A stretch of DNA of 13,223 bases. Origin: JBGTCY01 sp041748615 (GTDB lineage: Bacteria > Bacteroidota > Bacteroidia > Chitinophagales > CAIOSU01). The stretch covers positions 1 to 13,223 of the forward strand of contig JBGTCY010000190.1 of the NCBI GenBank assembly GCA_041748615.1. Reading direction: 5' to 3'. The notes under the pieces were generated by a model. It was not told the origin of the DNA. It was given only the letters and a program-made list of their open reading frames with translations, and ran no database searches. Below, piece after piece: positions 6,903-13,223 of this stretch (its first letter is position 1; each line of letters begins with the position of its first letter). Position numbers and translations under genes: made by a program.

Positions 6903-7415
6903 ATGAGGGGTTTGAATTTATTATTATGCCTGGCGCTTGCTTTCACAATACAATTCGCCAACGCGCAGCAACCAACCAATAACAAACAGCAAAAAGAAGT
7001 TTTCCTGATGCCCGATGAAGAAATCGCGGTGGAAAAAGCATTACCTAAAAACTTAAACATGCCAGGAAGTGACCCGTTTGAAACAGACGAATGGTCATTC
7101 AAAAGGCAAATCGGTATTACACAGGCTGTAACGGGTTCTTTGATGATTCCGACATCTTTGACGATGATTTGTGTAGGAGCTTATCGGAAAAACAACGCGG
7201 GCAGAGTGGGCACAGACGGCAATCCGAAACCGGATAGCTATCGCAAAGGCGGCATCGCGCTCATCAGCATGGGTTCCATGACCGGTGTTGCCGGGGCCAT
7301 CCTGATACTTAAAGGACAGGACACCATCCGGAAAGTGAAAAATCACAAAGGCGAAACGATTGCAGAAATCACATTGCCATCTACCGGAGATGCCGGATTG
7401 GCTATCAGGTTTTAA
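6903..7415 (+). CDS. Small exported or membrane protein of unknown function
   Basis: A 170-residue protein I do not recognise. Residues 1-21 form a typical signal peptide (hydrophobic core LNLLLCLALAFTI, cleavage after FANA). A polar, acidic segment follows (22-65, with MPDEEIAVEKALP). Two hydrophobic stretches (about 72-93 and 116-137, both rich in Gly, Met and Ser) are separated by a polar loop with RKNNAGRVGTDGNPKPDSYRKGG. The C-terminal tail (about 138-170) ends in AGLAIRF. An aromatic-terminated tail such as this can resemble an outer-membrane strand, but one strand is not enough to claim a barrel. Mature protein topology is therefore probably two inner-membrane helices or a small envelope protein. 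The ATG at 6903 directly begins the signal peptide. It stands alone, divergent from the SprB-repeat gene, with its own terminator 22 bases downstream. Confidence 0.75.
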   Translation: MRGLNLLLCLALAFTIQFANAQQPTNNKQQKEVFLMPDEEIAVEKALPKNLNMPGSDPFETDEWSFKRQIGITQAVTGSLMIPTSLTMICVGAYRKNNAGRVGTDGNPKPDSYRKGGIALISMGSMTGVAGAILILKGQDTIRKVKNHKGETIAEITLPSTGDAGLAIRF

Positions 7416-7437
7416 AATCCATTTCAGAAATACAATG

Positions 7438-7469
7438 AAAAAGGCTGCCTCGCAAGGCAGCCTTTTTTT
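7438..7469. terminator. Bidirectional intrinsic terminator between convergent genes
   Basis: A perfect stem AAGGCTGCCT (7441-7450) with AGGCAGCCTT (7455-7464) has a four-base CGCA loop. It is extended by A residues on the left (7438-7440) and Ts on the right, and a T run continues to 7469. It ends the 170-residue gene on the + strand. Read on the - strand, it ends the membrane-protein gene, whose TAA stop is at 7468-7470. Confidence 0.93.
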
Positions 7470-8829
7470 ATTTCAGCTCACGCGCTCCTTCCACCGCTTT
7501 TTCATAATCAGGGCGTTGAATCAGCTCATCAAAATCAGGAGGAAAATACAGTTTACCGAACACTGCCCAATAAGCCTCTTTGGTCATGCCGTCCCAATGG
7601 ATGATGGCTTTCCGGTATTGCCAGGTTTGAATGCAATTGAGCGTAATCAATCCCATTAACAAGAAAATCACACTGCATTTTACCCAAATGCTTTTTTTCC
7701 AAAAATACTGATAAAATGCCGCCATTGGCAGTGCCAGAAAAACATAAGATTCTATCAGAGTACGCGCGCCAAAACTTCCGCCATACCACCAACACCACCA
7801 ACTGAAAATGACATACACATTGACTGCGAAAAAAAGCACAATCGCACCTCTGAATGCTTTCACTTTTTCATCCATGAAAAAAAATCCCGCCAATGAAAAA
7901 ATCATCACAGGAGCATATACTAACCACCCTTTTCTGTAGCTGAACAGTCCGTTGAAGATTTGCGGGTCATCAAAGAAAAAACCTTCATTTCCATAACTGT
8001 AAAACAACCATTGACCGGTAGCGTATTTCCAATAAAATAATTGCGGGAGAAACATCGCGCATGCCACAAACAAAAGAATCAAAAGCATTTTCCATTTTCG
8101 AAAAAAGAAAAGAAACCGTGCGGGAATTTTTCGGAAATGTTCCAATCCCAACAGCAGGGGAATCAAAAAAACCAACGCGTTCACCGGGCGCACCAGCGTG
8201 ATGAATCCCCCGGCAACTCCCAACAACAGCGTATTCAATAAATCTGCGCGCTGATGCCATCGAATGCTAAGATTCATAAAAACGGCAAACAGAAAAAAAC
8301 TGTAAGCGTGGCTCATAGCCGGTTCCGAAGTTGTATAATAAAGCAGATTGGTCGCGAATGCCAGCGAAAGCAGGGTGAGCGCTGTTGCCGCATCACTGAA
8401 ATAACGAATCAGGAGATTCCGCAAGACCACGATGCCGAGTGAGGCGTAAAAAACTCCACTCAGCGCCAGGTACAACTCATAAGGCATCGAATAACCCGTT
8501 GCCGGAAAACCTCCCAGGCTCGCATGCAAATGCCCGAGCAGAAAAAAAGGTAAATAAAGCAGCGCCAGCCCCATCGTCATTTTTTGAAACCGCGCTCCCT
8601 CATCCGTAGTCAGGTACCAGATTTTTCCTTCAAAATCAGGCGGTAATTTATCGGTAAACTGAAACGTCAAATCACGATAAATGAATGCTGCCGGCAAATA
8701 CGAATAATACGACACCACATCATGATTTATCACCCCCAGTTTGTGCCACTTCGCGATATTAAATACCATGAACACCCACACAAAAATGATGAGCAAGACG
8801 GCAAGCAGCGAAAAACGGTTGTGACGCAT
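7468..8829 (-). CDS. Polytopic membrane protein, GT-C glycosyltransferase-like
   Basis: A 453-residue protein with about ten or eleven hydrophobic segments (roughly 8-24, 84-104, 116-136, 148-164, 171-188, 198-228, 247-263, 303-318, 327-343, 360-376 and 384-399). After the first helix comes a long outside loop with INHDVVSYYSYLPAAF (34-49); an acidic residue here (D37) is where GT-C enzymes place their catalytic Asp. Other striking motifs are SEPAMSHAYSFF (168-179), TLVRPVNALVFLIPLL (211-226) and SWWCWWYGGSFGARTLIE (343-360). These resemble lipid-linked-sugar-dependent mannosyl/arabinosyltransferases such as the PMT_2/ArnT-like families, but I cannot assign one. If right, it would use a polyprenyl-phosphate sugar at the periplasmic face. 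The C-terminus (about 400-453) is soluble. Transcribed alone; its start codon is the first in frame after the intergenic region. Confidence 0.7.
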   Translation of the reverse strand: MRHNRFSLLAVLLIIFVWVFMVFNIAKWHKLGVINHDVVSYYSYLPAAFIYRDLTFQFTDKLPPDFEGKIWYLTTDEGARFQKMTMGLALLYLPFFLLGHLHASLGGFPATGYSMPYELYLALSGVFYASLGIVVLRNLLIRYFSDAATALTLLSLAFATNLLYYTTSEPAMSHAYSFFLFAVFMNLSIRWHQRADLLNTLLLGVAGGFITLVRPVNALVFLIPLLLGLEHFRKIPARFLFFFRKWKMLLILLFVACAMFLPQLFYWKYATGQWLFYSYGNEGFFFDDPQIFNGLFSYRKGWLVYAPVMIFSLAGFFFMDEKVKAFRGAIVLFFAVNVYVIFSWWCWWYGGSFGARTLIESYVFLALPMAAFYQYFWKKSIWVKCSVIFLLMGLITLNCIQTWQYRKAIIHWDGMTKEAYWAVFGKLYFPPDFDELIQRPDYEKAVEGARELK

Positions 8830-9184
8830 GAGACGAGGAGCAAGTTAATGAGAACCGGAAAGATAAAAAAAGCATTGGCGCTTGCTTCGTTCGATGATGC
8901 CTTTCTTTGACTCGCAGCGTTGCGCGATGTGAGTTCATTACCTCCGGGCAAGAAAAAAATCCCGGAAGACTTGTACTTTGTAAGGGTGAGGTTGGAGGTC
9001 GGTAAAAGTGTAGTACATAAATTTGTGGTTCAATAAATTTCAGAAAACAATGCCCGCGCATAATCCGCCAGAGGCGGATGCAGAAAGAAAAGGCACAAGA
9101 AGCCATCCGCTTAAGACAGGCGCGTTATTCTTGCGCCAGCAAAGGGCTTTCATTTTGAGATAAAAGTTGAATATTTACAACCCA
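8830..9184. other. Gene-free divergent intergenic region with short palindromes
   Basis: These 355 bases hold no credible gene; the open frames crossing them have no recognisable protein character. Visible structure includes a weak hairpin TCCGGG/CCCGGA (8943-8948 with 8961-8966), the palindrome at 9064-9078, and a GGCGC/GCGCC pair (9119-9123 with 9133-9137). TCATTTTG at 9150-9157 is one base from the Bacteroidota -7 consensus and lies 27 bases before the ceramidase-like start, a possible promoter. Confidence 0.5.
9064..9078. repeat. Short GC-rich palindrome
   Basis: TCCGCC-AGA-GGCGGA is a perfect six-base-pair hairpin with a three-base loop in otherwise AT-rich spacer. It has no T tract, so it is not a standard terminator. 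GC-rich palindromes of this kind are often dispersed intergenic repeats in Bacteroidota genomes; only one copy is present here. Confidence 0.55.
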
Positions 9185-10003
9185 ATGAACAGAATACACA
9201 ACCGGCATTTGATTTTTATTATCACACTCATCACAGCAGTTCTTTCATTATGTCTTTTTTTGATTGCAGTAGCCGGAGGATGGTTTGGAGAAGCCGATGG
9301 CACAGCGGATGTATTTTGCGAAGCGGGACATGACGGCTGGATTAAACAGCCAGCCAACACCTGGTCAAATTTCGGATTTATGATTGCAGGGTTGCTAATT
9401 GCCTGGCAACTCTCCACCGGCAAATTCAGTCATCTAAAAAACACGCTGACACAAAGTGTTTTTTTCGCCACTTTTTTTTCCTGCTTAGTGGTGTTGCTCG
9501 GTCCCGGCTCGATGGCGATGCACGCCACGCAAACTTCTGTAGGTGGTTTTTTTGATATGCTTTCCATGTACCTGATTGCGGCATTCATGGTGGCTTTTGC
9601 GATGCAACGGTTTTTCAAATTGCAACCGCTTTATTTCACGCTGATTTTCGGAGTCGTGTTGGGTTCGTGCATCTTAGCGCATTTTGCTAATGTCAGGGTT
9701 TTCTTTTTTGGGTTTTTCGGTTCCGCAGTTTTTGCTTTTTATATCACGGTTGCCATCATTTTTGAAACGCTGAATCTATTCGTCAGAAAAATGAAACACA
9801 ACAAGATGTGGGGAATAGCCGGTTTATTTTTTCTGCTGACAGCTTTCGGCATCTGGAATATTTCACTTACCGGAGCGCCATTTTGTGACCCTTCTTCTTT
9901 AGTACAGGGACACGCCATCTGGCACATTCTGGATGCAGTGGCGGTCTATTGCCTGTTCAGGCATTATGTTTCAGAAGACAATCGGGTTATTGATTTCAAT
10001 TGA
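9185..10003 (+). CDS. Alkaline-ceramidase-like (CREST superfamily) membrane hydrolase
   Basis: A 272-residue protein with about seven hydrophobic segments, matching the ceramidase (PF05875)/CREST fold. The N-terminal motif FCEAGHDGWIKQPANTWSN (44-62) corresponds to the family's CE...NT.SN segment. GPGSMAMHATQTSVGGFFD (106-124) supplies Ser109, His113 and Asp124. HAIWH (243-247) supplies His243 and His247. Spacing S-x3-H-x10-D and H-x3-H equals that of human ACER3 (S77, H81, D92, H217, H221), so a zinc-dependent amidase centre looks intact. Family members hydrolyse the amide bond of ceramides or related lipids within the membrane. The ACER3 calcium-site residues are not all kept: the glutamate before NT.SN aligns with Gln. 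The substrate in this organism is unknown; Bacteroidota sphingolipids are a natural candidate. The ATG at 9185 is preferred over an in-frame TTG at 9167. Transcribed alone, with a terminator at once downstream. Confidence 0.83.
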   Translation: MNRIHNRHLIFIITLITAVLSLCLFLIAVAGGWFGEADGTADVFCEAGHDGWIKQPANTWSNFGFMIAGLLIAWQLSTGKFSHLKNTLTQSVFFATFFSCLVVLLGPGSMAMHATQTSVGGFFDMLSMYLIAAFMVAFAMQRFFKLQPLYFTLIFGVVLGSCILAHFANVRVFFFGFFGSAVFAFYITVAIIFETLNLFVRKMKHNKMWGIAGLFFLLTAFGIWNISLTGAPFCDPSSLVQGHAIWHILDAVAVYCLFRHYVSEDNRVIDFN

Positions 10004-10005
10004 AG

Positions 10006-10030
10006 TGATTTTTAGAAAATCATTTTTTTT
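10006..10030 (+). terminator. AT-rich intrinsic terminator after the ceramidase-like gene
   Basis: TGATTTT (10006-10012) and AAAATCA (10016-10022) form a seven-base-pair stem with a TAG loop, followed at once by eight T residues. It starts three bases after the stop codon. The stem is weak, but placement and T run fit a terminator. Confidence 0.65.
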
Positions 10031-10296
10031 ATTCCGTGGACTGGAAGTTGAAATTACAAATCACAAATAAATTCCAATTACAAAAAATTCAAACTAATAT
10101 AACAGGTCTTCTGGATGGATTTGTATTTTGGATTTTCACCATTCAGTATTATTTTTTTTTGTGAATTGCTTTTTGGTTGATTTTAAAAAAGAAAACTTGA
10201 GTTATTTCGGTTTTAAACTTATCATGACTTTTCATCCGGCAAACTCACATTCTATCAAATTGATAACCCCTAAATTTGCCCTTCAATTATTTCATC
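10031..10296. other. AT-rich intergenic region with imperfect inverted repeat
   Basis: No gene is seen in these 266 bases. It contains low-complexity A/C-rich sequence (10050-10090) and, about 30 bases further on, a T/G-rich segment that is its imperfect complement: 10050-10068 against 10119-10137 pairs at 15 of 19 positions. The promoter of the downstream surface-protein gene probably lies at its right end. Confidence 0.45.
10271..10278 (+). promoter_or_regulatory. Putative -7 promoter box for the type A T9SS protein
   Basis: TAAATTTG is an exact match to the Bacteroidota TAnnTTTG box and lies 18 bases upstream of the preferred ATG at 10297, which would leave a short leader. A clear -33 TTTG element about 20 bases upstream is not seen, so support is partial. 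Confidence 0.4.
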
Positions 10297-13119
10297 ATGA
10301 AACACAATGCCATCAACTCTTTCAGCCCTTATTTCATTTCATTTTTTATTGCATTCTTTTTTTGTTCAACTGCATTCGCTCAGCCTCAGCCGCCTTCCAC
10401 TCTGGTGGCGGTCATCGGCACGCCTGAAAATGGTCCCGCTCATTTCATCAATCTCGTCTGGCTGACCTCTCCTTCGGCAATCGCTTACGAACTGGAAGGT
10501 TCTCCCGATAACAACAGTTGGACAACTCTTTATGCAGGAGCAAACACCACTTACAATCACAATACCGGCAGTCTCGGCAATGTCCCGTTTTATTATCGCG
10601 TACGCTCCTGGGACGGCAGCAATTACAGTATATGGAAAGAAGCGGATGTGTTCCCGATTCACACCGCCAGCGATGCGCCTTTGCCGCCACAACTTTCGAA
10701 TGCAACTTTCAGCAGCCTTGATTTAACGATTTTGCCGGAAACTCCGGATGCCAATCCAGCTTACACGGAGTATTCCATTTTTTGCACCACCACCGCTGAA
10801 TATGTTCAGGTAAATGGAACACTCGGAGCTACAGAAGTTTTTCAAACACGCGCAGCTTGGGGCACGATTACGATTACCGGACTTTTTGCTTCCGCAGAAT
10901 ATTGTTTTAATGCCAAAGCCCGCAATGTGGACGGCTATATTTCCGGAGGAGTTGGCGCGTCTCTCTTAACAGTGCAGCCATTCAATACCAGCGGTTCGCT
11001 CAACACCACCGGTGGCGGTGGTCCGGGAACGGGAGTCTGGTGGTCGCCATCAACATGCACTTCTGGCGGTTTGGTTTGGAACGGCACCAACGGTTGTCCG
11101 GGAGGCGCGGTAGGATTTCAGGGTTCCTTCAATAATTTTTACGGTTGTTTTCTGCGCTCACCCGCTGTGAATTGCAATAATTTAAATGAAGTCACTTTAA
11201 CTTTTGATGTATCACATTCTTATTTCGCCAACCATCCCAATGACCGCATGAGAATTTACATGTGGGCGGACAATGGTTATCGTCATAACATTTCATCACT
11301 CACGATTGACGGGATGAATGCGCTTGCCAGCTTTGGCGTCAATGGCAGCGGAATTTCATACACTCAACAACGCACCTGTGCGAAAGTGGAAGTCGTGTTT
11401 GACATCTCAGCTATTTCAAACAAATCGAATATTTTGTTTTATCTCGAACCGGATTGCGCTTATAACAACAGTAATGTGTTTTACACCTGGATAGACAATG
11501 TCAGTTTTACTGAAACCAATGCGGCAACCGCTTGTCTTACGACAACTGCTTGCGTGGTAGCCTCAATTAATTCCAATCCTTCCAATCAAACGATTTGCGC
11601 GGGTGATAATACCACGTTCAGCATCACGACCACAGGTGATGTGGCGAGTTATCAATGGCAGGTGAATGAAGGCAGCGGATTTAATAATATCGTGAATGGG
11701 GGCGTTTATTCCAATGCAACCACCGCCACTTTGAATATCACCGGAGCTACCTCCATGATGAACGGCTATCTCTATCGTGTCAATGTGACGGGCGTATGCG
11801 CGGGAACTCCAACGTCAACGAGCGCGACACTCACCGTCAATACAACTCCCGCTCCGGCTGGAATCATCACCGGCAGTGATACTGTTTGCCAGGGACAAAG
11901 CGGAGTGGCATTCAATGTAACTCCGGTCAGCGGAGCAACTGCTTATACATGGTCATTACCTTCAGGCGCGTCCATTGCATCCGGCAGCGGCAGCAGTAAC
12001 ATTGTTTTGGATTTCAGCGGCAATGCCACTTCAGGTGCATTACAAGTAACGCCATCCAACAACTGCGGACTTGGTACTGCTTCACCGGCTTTTAACATTA
12101 TCGTTAATCTAATTCCTGCTACACCCACTGCCATCACCGGCAACAATAGTATCTGTGCAGGCGACAGCGAAACTTACTCCATCATTCCAGTCAGCGGAGC
12201 AACTTCATACACCTGGACATTACCAAACGGATGGACGGGAAGTTCAACCTCCGAAAGCATTTTGGCAACCACAGACAGCAACAGCGGAGTTATTTCTGTT
12301 ACAGCCAATAATCAATGTGGCAGTTCGGTGGTACAATCGCTTTCTGTTGCCATTAATTTAGCACCGTTAACGCCCGCAACCATTAATGGTTCAGACAGCA
12401 TTTGCTCCGGCACTTCCAACACCTATTTCATCGCTCCCGTCAGCGGTGCGACATCCTACAACTGGACATTACCGGGCGGATGGACTGGCTCATCATCTTC
12501 TGACAACATCAACACAATTGCTTCGGGAGGCAGTGGCGCTCTTACGGTGAGCGCGGAAAACAATTGCGGCATTTCTCCGGCTCAGACAAAAAATGTAACC
12601 GTGAACCCCTCCCCCAATGTGGTTTTCAATTTCGGTTCAACTCCTGTTTGTGAAAATGCTTCACCGGTTTTCCTGAATCAGGGCATCCCTGCGGGTGGCA
12701 GCTATTCGGGTCCGGGAGTAGTCAATGATTCTTTCAATCCGAAGATTGTGGCGGTTGGAAGTCATCTCATCACGTATGATTTCGTTGATGAAAACGGATG
12801 CAGCGGCAGTGATACTTCACTCATTATCGTGGACATCTGTGATGGAATCGCTTCCGCTTTTTTTGACAATCAAATCGAAGTTTATCCCAACCCTTTCACT
12901 GAAAATTTATTTGTTTCTCTGAATGAAAATACTTCAATCATTTTGGTAAAACTTTATGATGCGGTTGGAAAAACAATCACATCCGCTGAGATACCCGCAG
13001 GCAAAAGAAACTTTGAATTAGATACCCGTGGAGTTACGAATTCAGGAGTTTATTTTCTTCATCTTCAAACAACAACCGGAGAATTTACCGTAAAAAAACT
13101 TCAACGGATTTGGCATTGA
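10297..13119 (+). CDS. Large T9SS-secreted multidomain protein with type A sorting domain
   Basis: A 940-residue secreted protein. In order: signal peptide (1-29, core FISFFIAFFFCS, cleavage near TAFAQ); two fibronectin-III-like domains (about 30-125 and 126-228, the first with YYRVRSWDGSNYS, the second with LFASAEYCFNAKARN); a Cys-rich jelly-roll-like domain (about 240-408, with FLRSPAVNC, LTFDVSHSYF and FYTWIDNVSF); an Ig-like domain (about 422-515); three PKD-like repeats (517-770), each with a C-x-G start and a PVSGATxYxW core; a further Ig/PKD-like stretch (771-848, ENGCSGSDTS); and a T9SS type A sorting domain (858-940) with IEVYPNPFTENLFVSL and GVYFLHLQTTTGEFTVKKL. It is likely released or anchored at the cell surface after Sec and T9SS export. 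No catalytic domain is apparent, so an adhesive or matrix role is inferred. The frame has a TTG 21 bases upstream, but ATG 10297 begins the signal peptide. Confidence 0.88.
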   Translation: MKHNAINSFSPYFISFFIAFFFCSTAFAQPQPPSTLVAVIGTPENGPAHFINLVWLTSPSAIAYELEGSPDNNSWTTLYAGANTTYNHNTGSLGNVPFYYRVRSWDGSNYSIWKEADVFPIHTASDAPLPPQLSNATFSSLDLTILPETPDANPAYTEYSIFCTTTAEYVQVNGTLGATEVFQTRAAWGTITITGLFASAEYCFNAKARNVDGYISGGVGASLLTVQPFNTSGSLNTTGGGGPGTGVWWSPSTCTSGGLVWNGTNGCPGGAVGFQGSFNNFYGCFLRSPAVNCNNLNEVTLTFDVSHSYFANHPNDRMRIYMWADNGYRHNISSLTIDGMNALASFGVNGSGISYTQQRTCAKVEVVFDISAISNKSNILFYLEPDCAYNNSNVFYTWIDNVSFTETNAATACLTTTACVVASINSNPSNQTICAGDNTTFSITTTGDVASYQWQVNEGSGFNNIVNGGVYSNATTATLNITGATSMMNGYLYRVNVTGVCAGTPTSTSATLTVNTTPAPAGIITGSDTVCQGQSGVAFNVTPVSGATAYTWSLPSGASIASGSGSSNIVLDFSGNATSGALQVTPSNNCGLGTASPAFNIIVNLIPATPTAITGNNSICAGDSETYSIIPVSGATSYTWTLPNGWTGSSTSESILATTDSNSGVISVTANNQCGSSVVQSLSVAINLAPLTPATINGSDSICSGTSNTYFIAPVSGATSYNWTLPGGWTGSSSSDNINTIASGGSGALTVSAENNCGISPAQTKNVTVNPSPNVVFNFGSTPVCENASPVFLNQGIPAGGSYSGPGVVNDSFNPKIVAVGSHLITYDFVDENGCSGSDTSLIIVDICDGIASAFFDNQIEVYPNPFTENLFVSLNENTSIILVKLYDAVGKTITSAEIPAGKRNFELDTRGVTNSGVYFLHLQTTTGEFTVKKLQRIWH
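11845..12606 (+). repeat. Three tandem PKD-like repeats within the type A T9SS protein
   Basis: Residues about 517-770 form three units of roughly 80-90 residues starting near 517, 607 and 691. Each contains an I-x-G-x-[ND] start, a C near SICAG, PVSGAT-[AS]-Y-[TN]-W, and a second Cys in N-[NQ]-C-G. At the DNA level the first two share CAGCGGAGCAACT exactly. Two of the units also share the GWTGSS segment, consistent with internal duplication. Confidence 0.8.
12868..13116 (+). other. T9SS type A C-terminal sorting domain
   Basis: Residues 858-940 match the Por_Secre_tail/TIGR04183 pattern: YPNPFTENLFVSL, a central LYDAVGKTI strand, a GVYFLHL strand and a basic FTVKKLQR tail. Such domains direct export through the type IX system and are usually removed by the sortase-like PorU. 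Confidence 0.92.
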
Positions 13120-13124
13120 GTTTG

Positions 13125-13158
13125 GTTATTCCGCTCAAAAAACTTATATTGGAATAAC
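13125..13158. repeat. Inverted repeat between the last two genes
   Basis: GTTATTCC (13125-13132) and GGAATAAC (13151-13158) are exact complements separated by 18 bases, lying five bases after a stop codon and 14 bases before the next ATG. As a hairpin followed by AAAAA rather than T residues it is a poor terminator for the + strand. An operator for the downstream gene or a - strand element is equally possible. Confidence 0.5.
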
Positions 13159-13172
13159 AAAAAACTATCGTC

Positions 13173-13223
13173 ATGAAAATCCATCCGCATGAAATCCTGA
13201 TTATCTATGATGCCAATTCATCG
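13173..13223 (+). CDS. Start of a gene cut off by the window end, possibly ArsC-like
   Basis: Seventeen codons from an ATG, MKIHPHEILIIYDANSS, open to the end of the window. The hydrophobic strand ILIIYDANS followed by Ser resembles the first strand of arsenate-reductase-like, thioredoxin-fold proteins of Bacteroidota, but too little is present to be sure. The upstream context (stop codon 53 bases before, A-rich leader) supports a genuine start. Confidence 0.4.
   Translation, partial: MKIHPHEILIIYDANSS

Noticed and set aside
6818..7102. A 94-codon - strand frame over the divergent region and the start of the 170-residue gene
   Set aside because: It has no recognisable features and overlaps a + strand gene with a clear signal peptide.
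8759..9106. Possible gene in the 8830-9184 spacer on the - strand
   Set aside because: The frame overlaps the start of the membrane-protein gene, its composition is irregular and rich in Cys, His and Arg, and there is no domain, signal peptide or good start.
9167..9184. TTG start for the ceramidase-like gene
   Set aside because: An ATG six codons later is available and lies just before the first hydrophobic segment, so the TTG is unnecessary.
1..13223. Defence island, prophage, transposon or toxin-antitoxin system
   Set aside because: No nuclease, helicase, transposase, integrase, phage structural gene or paired small genes could be recognised in any frame; the genes present are housekeeping or envelope-related.

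Overview
The window looks like chromosomal DNA of a member of the Bacteroidota. The reasons are two secreted proteins carrying type IX secretion system (T9SS) C-terminal sorting domains (one type B, one type A), SprB-type repeats, A-rich translation starts without Shine-Dalgarno motifs, promoter-like boxes of the Bacteroidota form TAnnTTTG, and a tRNA gene that does not encode its 3' CCA. The sequence does not let me name a genus.

Layout. 1-1646 (+): the 3' end of serA (D-3-phosphoglycerate dehydrogenase) directly abutted by a DUF1015 gene. 1780-2502 (+): a soluble family 2 glycosyltransferase. 2571-2643 (+): tRNA-Phe(GAA), closed by a strong bidirectional hairpin terminator shared with the convergent gene 2685-6683 (-). 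That gene encodes a 1332-residue surface protein: signal peptide, thrombospondin-C-terminal-like domain, PKD domain, eleven SprB-like repeats and a gliding-motility/T9SS type B C-terminus. 6903-7415 (+) is a small exported or membrane protein of unknown function. A second bidirectional terminator separates it from 7468-8829 (-), a polytopic membrane protein resembling GT-C glycosyltransferases. 9185-10003 (+) is a seven-helix alkaline-ceramidase-like (CREST) hydrolase with the full set of catalytic residues. 10297-13119 (+) is a second large T9SS substrate with fibronectin-III-like, jelly-roll-like, Ig-like and three PKD-like domains and a type A sorting domain. The window ends 17 codons into a further gene, possibly of the ArsC-like family.

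How they work together. Only serA and DUF1015 form a clear operon; both probably act around serine and phosphoserine. The rest are mostly single transcription units, separated by terminators and with alternating orientation. The two large proteins probably reach the cell surface by Sec export followed by T9SS. The two glycosyltransferase-like proteins and the ceramidase-like enzyme point to envelope glycan and lipid metabolism, but nothing in the layout ties them into one pathway. I found no CRISPR array, transposase, phage gene, toxin-antitoxin pair or recognisable defence system. The most interesting items are the ceramidase-like enzyme, the serA-DUF1015 linkage and the architecture of the SprB-repeat protein.
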